Shown here: one piece after another, positions 34,229 to 44,200 of the stretch
Layout of the letters: each line of letters opens with the position of its first letter
Position numbering within the stretch: the stretch's first letter is position 1
NCBI GenBank assembly: GCA_044433645.1
Contig: JAWXTK010000005.1
Span: forward strand, 30,407 to 94,406
Length of the DNA stretch: 64,000 nt
Source: JAWXTK01 sp044433645
Lineage (GTDB): Bacteria > Bacteroidota > Bacteroidia > Bacteroidales > Rikenellaceae
Reading direction: 5' to 3'
Made by a program: the position numbers and the translations under genes
Notes under the pieces: model-generated
Seen by the model: the letters and a program-made list of their open reading frames with translations, nothing else
What the model was told of the DNA's origin: nothing
Database searches by the model: none

Positions 34229-34236
34229 GTCTTGCC

Positions 34237-35187
34237 TTACAAGTATTTCTTCCACTTAAAGTATATATACGTAATAATAGACACCACGACCATAAGACCT
34301 ATGGCATAAGGATAACCATACTTCCACATAGTCTCAGGAATAAACTGAAAGTTCATGCCATAGATACTCGCTATCATAGTCGGTGGCATGAAAAACAGCG
34401 ACGCAATAGTGAAAATTTTAGAAGCATTCGTCTGATCCAAATTAATCAAGCCCAACACCGTATCTTGCATATAATCCAAACGCTCAGACGAGAAATCAGC
34501 ATGCGAAATAAGCGAGTTAACGTCCTTAATCATCAGCGAAAGCTTAGGATAAATATCATTTGGGAAACGCTCACTTCGCAAAATACCCGAGAGAACCCTC
34601 TGCCTATCAAAAATATTCTCACGAATCAACATGGTGTTTTCCTGCAAATGAGAAATCTGCTTAATTAGCTCTTTGTCTACCCTCTCGCTACTATTTATCT
34701 CCTTACTTAGGGCTGCAATCTGCCTAGCCAAAGCCTCCAAAAGGTCGGCATCGTAGTCAATACGCACCTCCATAATAGATATAAGTAAGTGATAACCAGT
34801 AGGATAAGCACGCAGATTCATCTGCAATTTCTTCTCCGACTCAGCTATGGTTCTAAAGTCAGCCTGCCTAACTGAGATTAAGATACCCTCACAAATTATG
34901 AAAGATACGGGCTCTATCATAAAGTTATTTCCCGTAGTAATAAAAAAGTTGGAGTTGGTGATAATCGCGTTCTCAGTCTCAGAATATTTAGAAGAACTCT
35001 CAATCTCAACTACCTGTTGACGAGTTTGCAGATTGATTTCCATAAAATCCTCAACGGCCTTTTGCTCCTTAATAGTTGGGCTGTGAAGGTCTATCCATAG
35101 GATATCATCATAGCCTAGCTCATCAAAAAGCTTTAAGTCTGCGTTGCGAACAATTTTATTGTGTTGTTTTAGATAAATTGTAATCAT
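34237..35187 (-). CDS. corA: CorA-family divalent cation (magnesium/cobalt) transporter
   Basis: Pentameric inner-membrane channel for Mg2+ or Co2+ uptake. 316 residues: a soluble cytoplasmic funnel (1 to about 250, with a long helix containing LLEALARQIAALSKEINSSE), then TM1 (IFTIASLFFMPPTMIASI), the signature YGMN in IYGMNFQFIPE, and TM2 (YAIGLMVVVSIITYIYF) with a basic tail KWKKYL. The GMN loop is intact. No Mg2+-responsive leader is evident upstream. Confidence 0.95.
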   Translation of the reverse strand: MITIYLKQHNKIVRNADLKLFDELGYDDILWIDLHSPTIKEQKAVEDFMEINLQTRQQVVEIESSSKYSETENAIITNSNFFITTGNNFMIEPVSFIICEGILISVRQADFRTIAESEKKLQMNLRAYPTGYHLLISIMEVRIDYDADLLEALARQIAALSKEINSSERVDKELIKQISHLQENTMLIRENIFDRQRVLSGILRSERFPNDIYPKLSLMIKDVNSLISHADFSSERLDYMQDTVLGLINLDQTNASKIFTIASLFFMPPTMIASIYGMNFQFIPETMWKYGYPYAIGLMVVVSIITYIYFKWKKYL

Positions 35188-35265
35188 TTTCGTAAATTTT
35201 TAACGTCCGTTAAGTCTTCTTCGCCTTATTATTTACTTGTTGCCCTTTTGTTATAGAGCGCAAAG

Positions 35266-36006
35266 TTAGCCTGGCAAACTCGGAGGATCGACCTCCTTGC
35301 TCTTTTCCCAAAAGAGTCTGAGGGCCGTTCGTTTATCGTTATCGAAAATGTAATCTATGTTTTGTGTTAGATACTCATAAGCATAGCTCTTATCTTGATG
35401 ATTATAATAAGAAATAGACTTATCTATGTTCTCTAGCCCATATTTTAGCGCATCACTAAGCTGAGCTACACTCTTCTGCTCAACTCCCTCGCGCGCTACC
35501 CACAGCGCAAAAACAAAGGGCAATCCAGTAAGCTCAAACCAAGCAAGGCTCAAGTCATAAGAATATTTATAGCGCCCCTCATTCTCAAACACCTTGTCAC
35601 CTATCAAAAGAGAAGCATCAGATAGCTTATCCGAGGTAAACTCAGGAGAGATTTTCCATAACTCACGGCAAATTATTTTCAGTAATTTCACCGAAGTTAA
35701 AGAGTCTGTATCCAGGCATATTGATTTGATTTCACTCAAGGGCTTATCACCCACAAGCACCACAGAACGTACAGCAGAGCTGGCTCCAAGGCAGTAAGGA
35801 GTAATTATTTTGGCATCATTAAGTGAAGGGATAACACCCACAGGCACTAACGCAATGTCAGCATTTTTAGCAATATAGGCCTCGGCGCAAAGCCTGGGCG
35901 ATGACAATAGAAGCTCGGAGCGCTTGTTATAAGCGTTCTCTATACCATAAATAAATGGTATCGTATTTAGATACGAAGTTGCTGCTATTTTTTCGGGAGC
36001 CATCAT
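35266..36006 (-). CDS. mqnA: MqnA-type menaquinone biosynthesis protein (chorismate dehydratase family)
   Basis: The MqnA/MqnD family is a periplasmic-binding-protein fold; MqnA dehydrates chorismate in the futalosine route to menaquinone. 246 residues with KIAATSYLNTIPFIYGIE at the N-terminus, ALVPVGVIPSL, and GLPFVFALWVAREG, which are conserved in MqnA. MqnD is related, but this N-terminus and length look more like MqnA. No other mqn gene is in the window, so the pathway cannot be confirmed. Two adjacent Met codons (36006 and 36003) are possible starts. Confidence 0.8.
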   Translation of the reverse strand: MMAPEKIAATSYLNTIPFIYGIENAYNKRSELLLSSPRLCAEAYIAKNADIALVPVGVIPSLNDAKIITPYCLGASSAVRSVVLVGDKPLSEIKSICLDTDSLTSVKLLKIICRELWKISPEFTSDKLSDASLLIGDKVFENEGRYKYSYDLSLAWFELTGLPFVFALWVAREGVEQKSVAQLSDALKYGLENIDKSISYYNHQDKSYAYEYLTQNIDYIFDNDKRTALRLFWEKSKEVDPPSLPG

Positions 36007-36107
36007 CCATATAAGGTGTCTTTTTTGCTAGTTACTTTGATTTTACAGTGCGAAGTTAATAAAATAATTTATAACTTCGCAGAAAATAACTCTTTTATAA
36101 TAATTTT

Positions 36108-36998
36108 ATGCCAAAACTTTCTGTGCTAATTGCAACATATAATCGTGCTCCTCACTTAATAAGGACTCTCGAAAGCCTACTGGAGCAGGATTTAAACTCT
36201 GAGCTGTGGCAGATAATTATAGTTGATAATAATTCCTCAGATTCAACTAAGAGCTCGTGCGAGGAATTTATTGCATCTCACAGAGAGTTTGATATTAAGT
36301 ATTTCTTTGAGCGTGAGCAAGGCCTGTCTTATGCTCGCAACTGTGGCATGGCAAATTGCCAGGGTGATTATATTGTTTTTGTTGACGATGACGAGATATT
36401 TTCTAAGGATTTTCTAAGTGCTTATTACAAGTTATTTGAAAGTGAACCCACAGCATTGGTTGCAGGTGGCAGGGTCGAGGCTCAATATGATTTTAAGACA
36501 CCTAGTTGGCTTATGCGTTTTAGCGAAAGACCTATTGCTGGCACAGTAAACTTCTCACCCCAAACCAAATATTTCCCCTCTACGCGCTACCCTACGGGGG
36601 GCAACATGGCTTTCAGGGCTAGTGTTTTTGCCACTTACGGCAATTTTAATACAGCTCTAGGGCGCAAGGGCAGCTCACTTATGGGTGGTGAGGAAAAAGA
36701 CCTTTTTGAGCGTATAAACGCCAAGATTTACTATGTTTATGATGCCTTGATATTCCACATTATCCCTGAGAGCAGGGTTAGTGTGGAATATGTTTATAAG
36801 GTTGCGAGCATGGTTGGCGTGAGTGAGAGACTGCGCACTAAGGAGCGAGGAATCTATGGCAGGCGATTGATTTTGGAGGGTGTTAAGTGGGCTGGGGCCT
36901 TGGTTTTTGCGTTGGGCTATGTTTGCGTGGGTCGTTTTTCGGCTGCGAGGGTGCTTTTGGGTATGCGCTGGAGAACAAGCAAAGGACTAATAAAATAG
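36108..36998 (+). CDS. Family 2 glycosyltransferase
   Basis: GT-A fold transferase for an unknown sugar and acceptor. 296 residues: the N-terminal LSVLIATYNRAPHLIRTLESLL nucleotide-binding start (quoted in part), NNSSDSTK, LSYARNCGMANCQGDYIVFV, and the metal-binding D93-D94-D95-E. The C-terminal part has a hydrophobic stretch (GALVFALGYVCVGRFSAARVL, quoted partly) that may be a membrane-attaching helix. It stands alone, with no glycan cluster around it. The stop codon is followed at once by repeat copy C. Confidence 0.88.
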   Translation: MPKLSVLIATYNRAPHLIRTLESLLEQDLNSELWQIIIVDNNSSDSTKSSCEEFIASHREFDIKYFFEREQGLSYARNCGMANCQGDYIVFVDDDEIFSKDFLSAYYKLFESEPTALVAGGRVEAQYDFKTPSWLMRFSERPIAGTVNFSPQTKYFPSTRYPTGGNMAFRASVFATYGNFNTALGRKGSSLMGGEEKDLFERINAKIYYVYDALIFHIIPESRVSVEYVYKVASMVGVSERLRTKERGIYGRRLILEGVKWAGALVFALGYVCVGRFSAARVLLGMRWRTSKGLIK

Positions 36999-36999
36999 G

Positions 37000-37117
37000 A
37001 GCTCGATGCTAGTCGCGTCTGCCCGACGTGAGGGCGTTGAATGTCAACGGGGCACGAAACTCATAAGGGGAAAAATGCGTGCATTTTCTTTTGAGTGCCA
37101 CAAATCGAAGATTTGTA
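37000..37117 (+). repeat. Structured intergenic repeat, copy C
   Basis: Almost the same as copy A. It begins AGCTCGATGCTAGTCGCG one base after the glycosyltransferase stop codon and ends with the CAAATC-GAA-GATTTG hairpin. The GCCC-gacgtga-GGGC stem and the ACTCA/TGAGT stem are both perfect here. Confidence 0.9.
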
Positions 37118-37152
37118 AGTAACCATACCAAGCACGAGAGAGACACTAAAAA

Positions 37153-37192
37153 CTAAAAAAAGGGCATAACTTTTAAAAGTTACACCCTTAAT
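37153..37192 (-). terminator. Cold-shock gene terminator
   Basis: On the minus strand AAGGG-TG-TAACTTTT pairs with AAAAGTTA-TG-CCCTT and is followed by a T-run. It lies about 40 bp after the cold-shock gene stop. Confidence 0.85.
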
Positions 37193-37232
37193 TTCTAAAT
37201 AGAAGTTAAAGTATATTTATTTTATACTAAAA

Positions 37233-37433
37233 TTATCCTATTACATTAACATTGACAGCTTGCTCGCCTTTTTTGCCTTCGCTAACTTCAAATTCTACGG
37301 CTTGACCTTCTTCAAGACCACGGAATCCGTCTTTGTTAATACCTGTGTAGTGAACAAAAATGTCACTTCCTGTTTCGGCAGTGATAAAGCCATAACCTTT
37401 AGCTGAATCAAACCATTTTACTGAACCTTTCAT
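37233..37433 (-). CDS. Cold-shock protein (CspA family)
   Basis: Single-stranded nucleic acid chaperone. 66 residues from the ATG at 37433: MKGSVKWFDSAKGYGFIT with the RNP1 motif KGYGFI, then DIFVHYTGI (RNP2, VHYTG rather than the usual VHFSA) and a complete five-strand length. An upstream in-frame Met would add 22 hydrophobic residues, which no Csp has, so it is rejected. The predicted -7 box at 37539-37546 gives a leader of about 100 nt, like the regulatory leaders of csp mRNAs. Confidence 0.95.
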   Translation of the reverse strand: MKGSVKWFDSAKGYGFITAETGSDIFVHYTGINKDGFRGLEEGQAVEFEVSEGKKGEQAVNVNVIG

Positions 37434-37538
37434 AATGAAAATTAAATAAGTTAAAAAATAAACTTCGGACAAGATAAAATAAAAAAACCACAATAACAAA
37501 ATAATTCAAATAAAAATTCATTTTTAACCTAATTAACA

Positions 37539-37546
37539 CAAAAATA
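37539..37546 (-). promoter_or_regulatory. -7 box of the cold-shock gene
   Basis: TATTTTTG on the minus strand, matching TAnnTTTG, directly downstream of the 42-bp palindrome. It predicts an approximately 100-nt 5' leader for the cold-shock mRNA. The palindrome occupies the -33 region, so this promoter could be sensitive to proteins or structure at that site. Confidence 0.55.
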
Positions 37547-37550
37547 GCAC

Positions 37551-37592
37551 TAAATAACGTGAGTTCGATAATTATCGAACTCACGTTATTTA
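37551..37592. terminator. 42-bp perfect palindrome after the ferritin-like gene
   Basis: Every base of the 21-bp half TAAATAACGTGAGTTCGATA+A is matched by its complement, with no loop needed. It begins 3 bp after the ferritin-like gene stop and is followed on the minus strand by GTGCTATTTTTG. It may be that gene's terminator, but its perfect symmetry and position over the next promoter also suit an operator. Confidence 0.7.
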
Positions 37593-37595
37593 GGT

Positions 37596-38108
37596 CTATT
37601 TTCCCACCAAACTCGCTCGCATAACCAAAATATCTCGCTGATACTGAGTAATATCAGAGGCATGATCTATCTCATCAGCCAAGATTTCAACAGCTATCTG
37701 AGCTGTTGTGTAGTCCTTGCCTGAGGTATAATCAGCAATCTCACGATAGCGCGCAATCGCACATTTTTCGCTATGAAGATTTTGCACTAAGATACTATCT
37801 ACCTTAAAATCCGATGGCACTTCATACTTACACCTTGCCAAGGTAAACCACATTTGAGGATCAAGAACTGGCGTGCCGTCAAGCTCACCTATACGCCTGG
37901 CTAACATCTCTGCATGACGCAATTCCTCATTTGCATGTTCCAAAAACTCAGACTCTATCTCACTGCGCATAGCCCCCTCAACAACTCTAGCACCTATCCA
38001 ATATTGGTAATACGATAGCCACTCCTCCGAAAGCGCAACATTAAGCATATCAATTAATTTGCCCTTGTCAAGCCCCAGAGCACAACTACATGTTTGATTA
38101 TTTTCCAT
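37596..38108 (-). CDS. Ferritin-like domain protein (bacterioferritin/Dps-like)
   Basis: 170 residues forming a four-helix bundle with candidate di-iron ligands E28 or E29, E62 with H65 (EHANEELRHAE), E114 and E146 with H149 (DEIDH). The pattern E...ExxH...E...ExxH is that of ferroxidase-type ferritins. A CSC pair near the N-terminus (C7, C9) is unusual and could bind metal or form disulfides. Iron storage or peroxide defence is the likely role; whether it is cage-forming cannot be read from the sequence. Confidence 0.8.
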   Translation of the reverse strand: MENNQTCSCALGLDKGKLIDMLNVALSEEWLSYYQYWIGARVVEGAMRSEIESEFLEHANEELRHAEMLARRIGELDGTPVLDPQMWFTLARCKYEVPSDFKVDSILVQNLHSEKCAIARYREIADYTSGKDYTTAQIAVEILADEIDHASDITQYQRDILVMRASLVGK

Positions 38109-38160
38109 AACTTATCTACTTTTAATATTTAAAATACAGAATTAAAAGCAAATATTGTGC

Positions 38161-38200
38161 AAAAAACTAGGGGCACTTTAAAAAAGCGCCCCTAGTTTTT
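38161..38200 (-). terminator. Terminator of the giant gene
   Basis: On the minus strand AAAAACTAGGGGC pairs with GCCCCTAGTTTTT around an A/T-rich loop, followed by TT. It lies about 20 bp after the 2236-codon gene. Confidence 0.85.
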
Positions 38201-38222
38201 AGAGATATTTTACACTAAAGCA

Positions 38223-41200
38223 TTATGCCTTAGCAGGTGCTTTTACCTTAGCAGCAGCTGGCTTTGCAGGCACTGGCTCAGGTGTAACATCTTTTTTCTT
38301 GTCAAGAAAACTAACAACAGCATATTTAGCAGCTGCGATAGTCTCACGGTTAACTTTCTCGATTACGCTACCACAAGATAAGTCGTCGGTTGAAACATAA
38401 CCTTCCATAAGTAGTAACTGAACTATCATGTTGTTAATGTTTGTCTCCTGGCAATATTCCTCAGTGATATAAAGTTTGTCAATGCGAGCTGCAAATTCGT
38501 CAGCAAATTCAGCATAGTTAGGCAAACTCATAAGCTCCTCGAAAGTCTCGCTAAAGCTAGAAAGCTCGATGTTAAGGTTAGGATTAACCAAAAGTGGCGA
38601 GAATTCTTTGCTCTTATCTTTAGGCTCAAAATCAACTAGGTTGCTAATATCAACTTTCTTAGTTTTGTTATCCATACGTCTAAGATCAGCTTTACGCATA
38701 TTCTCAAGTTGGTATAAGAAGAAGTTGTAACGTAGTAGCTCACCACTATTCATATTGCCACCAAAGATGTGGAAATATTTATCGTTGATAAGTTTTTTAA
38801 CCTTGATTTTACCTTCGTTAATCTCAGGGTTGTTAACTCTAACCTCTTGGATAAGTTGTTTAAGTGCCGCAGCAGCTTTTTGAGGACCTGTAATCTCACG
38901 TCCTTTTTTACCTATCTCAGTTGATAGGACACCACATTGAATAAATCTAGCTTTACCTTTACCGTCTTTACCTCCTTTAAGGCAGTTGATAAGGTGCCCA
39001 ACTGTTTCTACTTGTTCTTCCTCGGCGATAAATGGTTGGCCTCCAGGTGTACTTGCAAGCGCATCAAAGATAGCGCTAAAGATTTTACGATCTAGTGTTT
39101 TCTCTGCAACATGTTCAACATCCTCTAGCATGTAAGACGCAGTAGCCATGAAACGGTTACGTATCATATCAAAGTTTACGTCAGTGATAGTGTACATAAC
39201 TTTGTCTTGCAAGAAGCTTTTGCCTGTGAAGATCATGTTTACCACCTCGGTGATATTGATTTTCTCTAGCAAACGGAAAGATGAGCATAGGTAGTAATTT
39301 TTCTCCTCAGCAACATATTCCCAGTCTAGAACATCGTCGAGATAGTTGCCATGTTTAGCAATAGTATCAACTATGTTTTTATCAGCTGTGTAGCGCACAA
39401 GTGTACGTTGGAAGTTAGGTCCATCCTGAGATGTAGCTTTTTCTTTACGTTCGCCGTGAGCATCTATGTAAAGCAAGAAGTTTTCTGGGTTGTCAACACG
39501 TGTTATACCACCCTCTTGTTTGCCATAGTTAGCAGCCGAAAGCATAATATCAATTTTAAATGGCATAGTAATATCACACATACCACTTACTGTACTTCTA
39601 GAGTTAAGGTCCTCTACATTACTATCTGCACTACTTTCAAACAAGTATTTGTAATATTTAATGTAGTCTGGGTCAAAGTCAGTAGTACGAGAGAAGTCAC
39701 CCACCTCAGTTCCTATACCATAAAGATTTCCTTCAGCATCTTGGAACTCGTGGAACATATCACCAGCTATCATTTTCACTGAACGTATGCCCTCAAGGTT
39801 GTTACGAAGCCATTTTAATACAAAGGCCGCAATCATCTCGCTCTTACCTACACCACTATCACCATTAATCTCAACAACGAACACACCACCGTCATTTTCC
39901 TCAACCAAGAACAGCGAACCGTGACGTGGAATACCACCTATCTCTTTCACTTTCTCGTTGATAATAGTAAGACGAGGTTTTTTAACATCACCAAAGTAGT
40001 CAGCCTCAGATTTTAGAGGAGTAACGATAGTTTTGATGTTGCCATTAGGACCTTTAATGTCGAAGTAACCGATTTGAGGGAAAGAGATAAGTTTCTCTGG
40101 CGCACCCAAAAGCGAAATTACATCTGGCACAAAGTTGCGAATATCTTTAAGTGTGATATCCTCAGTATAGTTCAAACGATAGTTATCAGTCAAATACTTC
40201 ATATAACCTTTTTGGAAGATTACAAGTTCTTTAACGATACCATGTTTAACGATTTTACAACGGTAGTCATCAGAATCCATGTTCTCAACAAAACGCGCTA
40301 GACGCTCAGTGAAGAATTTAGATTCAGGGCGTGGGTTGATATAACGCACATAATCAAGCTCTGAGGCAAGTTCAACGTCTTTTTTCTTAACCTCTACCCT
40401 ATCAATTTTATGGAAAGGATATTCACGTTTTTTAGCATCAGTCACAATACGTGTGTGCTCCTGAACTGGTTGCTCAGATGAAATCACACCACATTTGCTC
40501 ATAAGCTCGTTAATCCAGTTAATTCTACCACCTTCAAAAGTCTCAAGAGCTTTGTTCTCCATATCAAAACCTTTGTAAAGCGACACCCCGTGCTGCACCA
40601 TTTCATTCACACTAGAGTTTTGTTTGCTAAATGCAGTCTCAACAAGGCGAACCAAAGTGTGAGCATAACGATTATAGTAATCTGTGCCTTTAGTACGGTG
40701 TATCATACCTATATAGAAACGGACTACTTTGCGCGATACAGCATAAATTTCACTCTCAGCTATCTTGATGTCCTTACGGCGCATGATGTAGCTATTGATT
40801 TCTTTAAGCTGATCTGGCATAATAGAGTTTACAAACTCTTCGGTAAACATTTTAATCTCACCATCCTCAGTTTGCTCTATGCGCTCAGCAAAGTAACGCA
40901 ACTTATCGCAAACCATACGTTTGAATGACTCATCATTGCGCATTAAATATAGGTAAAGGATTTTACCAGTAATATCTTGCGCGCTGTCAAGGCCATTAGC
41001 CACAGCATCAAAGATAAATCCTACGCTTTTAGACGAAAGGCTAATAGATTTGAATTCTTCTGAGTTACGGATGTTAGCTACGAACTCCTCAGCCCAAACA
41101 TTCAAATCAAGCGCAGAAAGTGGAATACCTGTAACCTCAGTAAAGCACTCACCAGCCACTTTGATAATCTCAAGGCGCGAAGGCTCAAGCGATTCTTTCT

Positions 41201-44200
41201 CAAATGGAAGGTTAAAGTGAAGAAGTATCTCGCGTATATATTTCTTAATTATAGAGTTAAGTCCCTCTAATTTAGCTTTATCAAGCGAAGGGTCTCCCGT
41301 TGCATTGATAGCCATGATTTTCATTTTGCTATCCGAGAACAATAGGCTTTCCATTTCTATCAACACCTCGCGCATGATATTCATCTCATCTGGATTATCA
41401 AGCACATGGTGGTTAGGTTGGAAAGTTTTTTTGTTGGTGATATATTTAAGTATCACAGCTTTAGAGTATCTCGACGATACAGCATTAAAGTCAAGGTCAG
41501 ACAAAGATGGAATCTTTTTATAAATCTGAGCCAACAAATTCTCATATATTTTAGTAAATGCAGCACTGCGCACAAACTCATATACATTAGAGCATGAACC
41601 CACCAAGTCTCCATGAAGCTCATACACTGAGTTAGCCGAACGACCAATAGTTGTGATAGTTACACCACTTTTTTCTGGCGAAGTGTGATAAAGCGAGCGC
41701 ACATCACGAATCTGAAGTGACGGAGCTTTATCTTTTACAAATTTAGCCGAAGCCGAGTAATCTGCAATCACCTCCTCGATAAATGCCTCGTCTGATTTAG
41801 ATGCAAATACTTCTGAGAGTAGTTCCTCAGGAGAGATTTCTTTGTTAGGGTGATTGCAACGCAACGTAGCAAACTGCAACCAGTATTTAATAAATACCGA
41901 GAAAGCATCTTCTATCTCAGAAGAGAATACCACCATGCCTTGTTTAGTAGCACTGATATAACCTCCTAGAGAGAAACGCATAAGTCCTGTTGGGTAAGGC
42001 ACAATAGCCACACCACGGTTAACAGCAAGCGCAGTACAGAAACTTAGCATATCTGTGTAAGAAGGATTGCCCTTGATTCTAAAGTTCATCAAGTAAGAAC
42101 CGTCACTGTCGATAACCTCAAGTGAATCAGCTGCTTGATATTTATCAAGAAGTTTAGCACCAACTTTCTTAGCCATTTTCAAACGATCCAAAGACTCCTT
42201 ACGGAAGTTTTTGTTAACACGGAAAGTATTTAGATTGTCAACCAATTTCTTTTGATAGAAAACAAAGAAAGGCTCATCATTATATTTAAAGTCATCTGGC
42301 AAACCTAGTACATCAAGTTTATCCAAAGCCACAAGCTCATCAAGTAGGAACAAATACAAAGGCGAACCTTCAAAATCTGCTGTTTTGTGCAGTTGAAGAT
42401 TATTCAGGCTGTTTTCGTTAGCTTGCTTAGTTTTAGCAACTTGGCATTTGATAAAGTCAACGATAGATTGTTTAATCTTAGTTCGCGATGCGTTTTTAGG
42501 CAATTCAATCTCTATCTTATCTTTCACACTCTTAGCGATTTGCGCTATTGAAAGTGAGTTATTAAGCATAAGTAGCGAGTTGTTGTTACCGTGCTCAGCG
42601 CTGTTGCAAGAGCGAGCATAAGCCGCAAACTCAGCTGCCTGAGGTGTAGTTGCAATCGCACCAAGACGCTCTCCAGTAGCTGCAATATTTTTAGTTGTCG
42701 ATAACGACGAAATTGCTTTGATAGTTGATTGTGCACCTATATTATTCATGATATAGCGTGAGATAGTACGCCATTTAGGCATATTTTTATCTTCTATCTT
42801 AACACTTTCGGCATAAGCCTCATCAAGGAACAAGGTAATCTTAGAGCTATTCAAGAATTTAAGGAAGGCATTCATTTCCTCGCTATTAAAGTCTGTGTAG
42901 CCCGTAGGGTTATTTGGGTCGTTGATAAGAATAGTTGTGTTCTCGCAGAATAAATCCCAAAGCGCACCACTCTCATCAAACATACCAAGCGTGCTCTTGA
43001 TTCTCAATAATCTATCTAGCAATCTATCGTAAGCTAGTCTACCGTCTGCATGATTTTCTATCTCAATATCAAAAGGATTGATATCAAAACAATCATCTGG
43101 CAACAAATCTTTGTATTCCCAAGCCTGAAGAGCATTGTAAATTACATAAGGTTTTGGTCTGCCTTTAGGGTTAAACAACAAGTCACGAATAATCATTTGC
43201 ACTGAATCCGACACAGAAGTTTGGTCTAATTGACCCATAGCAGCCAAGAAATTCTTAACTATGTTTTTATCCTCCTCGCCTAGTGCAAAGTATTTGTCTC
43301 TGATGCCAAGGTCTATCAAGAATCTCTCGTAGCGACCTTTGTTATCAGCATCCTTACCTATTTTAGTTAGGTATTCTTTATATTTTTCTAGGAATAAGTT
43401 AATTCCAAAGTTTTTGTGGAAGTGGTTGTGAATAGTACGCTCATAACAGCTAGGAATAATATCCAAAATCAAGCGACAAGCATAACGTATTTTACCATTA
43501 ACACTAGCAAACTCTCTAGAGCGCAAGTACTCACCAAAGGTTCTGATCTGGTTACGACCACCACCCTCAAGTATAGTAACTATCTCGATTTTAGCATTGT
43601 CGGCATAGAAATATTGTTTCATTCTAGCCTCAAATTCCTCGATAAGCTCTGTTGTTTGAGATTGTTTATTTTCTTTTTTGTGACAGTTTTCGATAAAGTA
43701 AATAAAGTCACGAAGTTTCTCAAGCGAGTATTTATCCTGAGCCAACTGGCGCGAGAAAGCATCAAGTTTAAATAGCGTGATGCGTTTGTCCATATCATCG
43801 CTCGAACCTGTTTGCTCAATTAAGATTTGCTCAAGCTCAGAAGTATAAATCGCGATTTGGTTTTCAAGTTTCTCTCTAAACTCAGTGATAAACGATGCGT
43901 TCACATTCTCCAAAATCAAACGTAGGTTTAACTGAGTGTTAGCTGGCGAACCTAGTTTTTTAGTGTGAACAACATTTAAGGTATTAATAATTCCGTTGTG
44001 GAAACAGAATACAAGTGAAGTATTTGAGCTGCGAGATTCCTTAGAATCGTCAACAATAACCAAACGAGTCAAAAGTGGGAACCACTTATCACCAGCATAG
44101 TGATAAATACGAGCATGTTTCACCTTAACCACAAACACACTTGTAGTGTCCGTAGTCATGCGCTCATAAAGCTCATCTGGCGCAGGCGAATCCATAACAA

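Noticed and set aside
37434..37499. 22-residue hydrophobic N-terminal extension of the cold-shock protein.
   Set aside because: Cold-shock proteins begin directly at MKGSVKWF; the extension overlaps the predicted leader.
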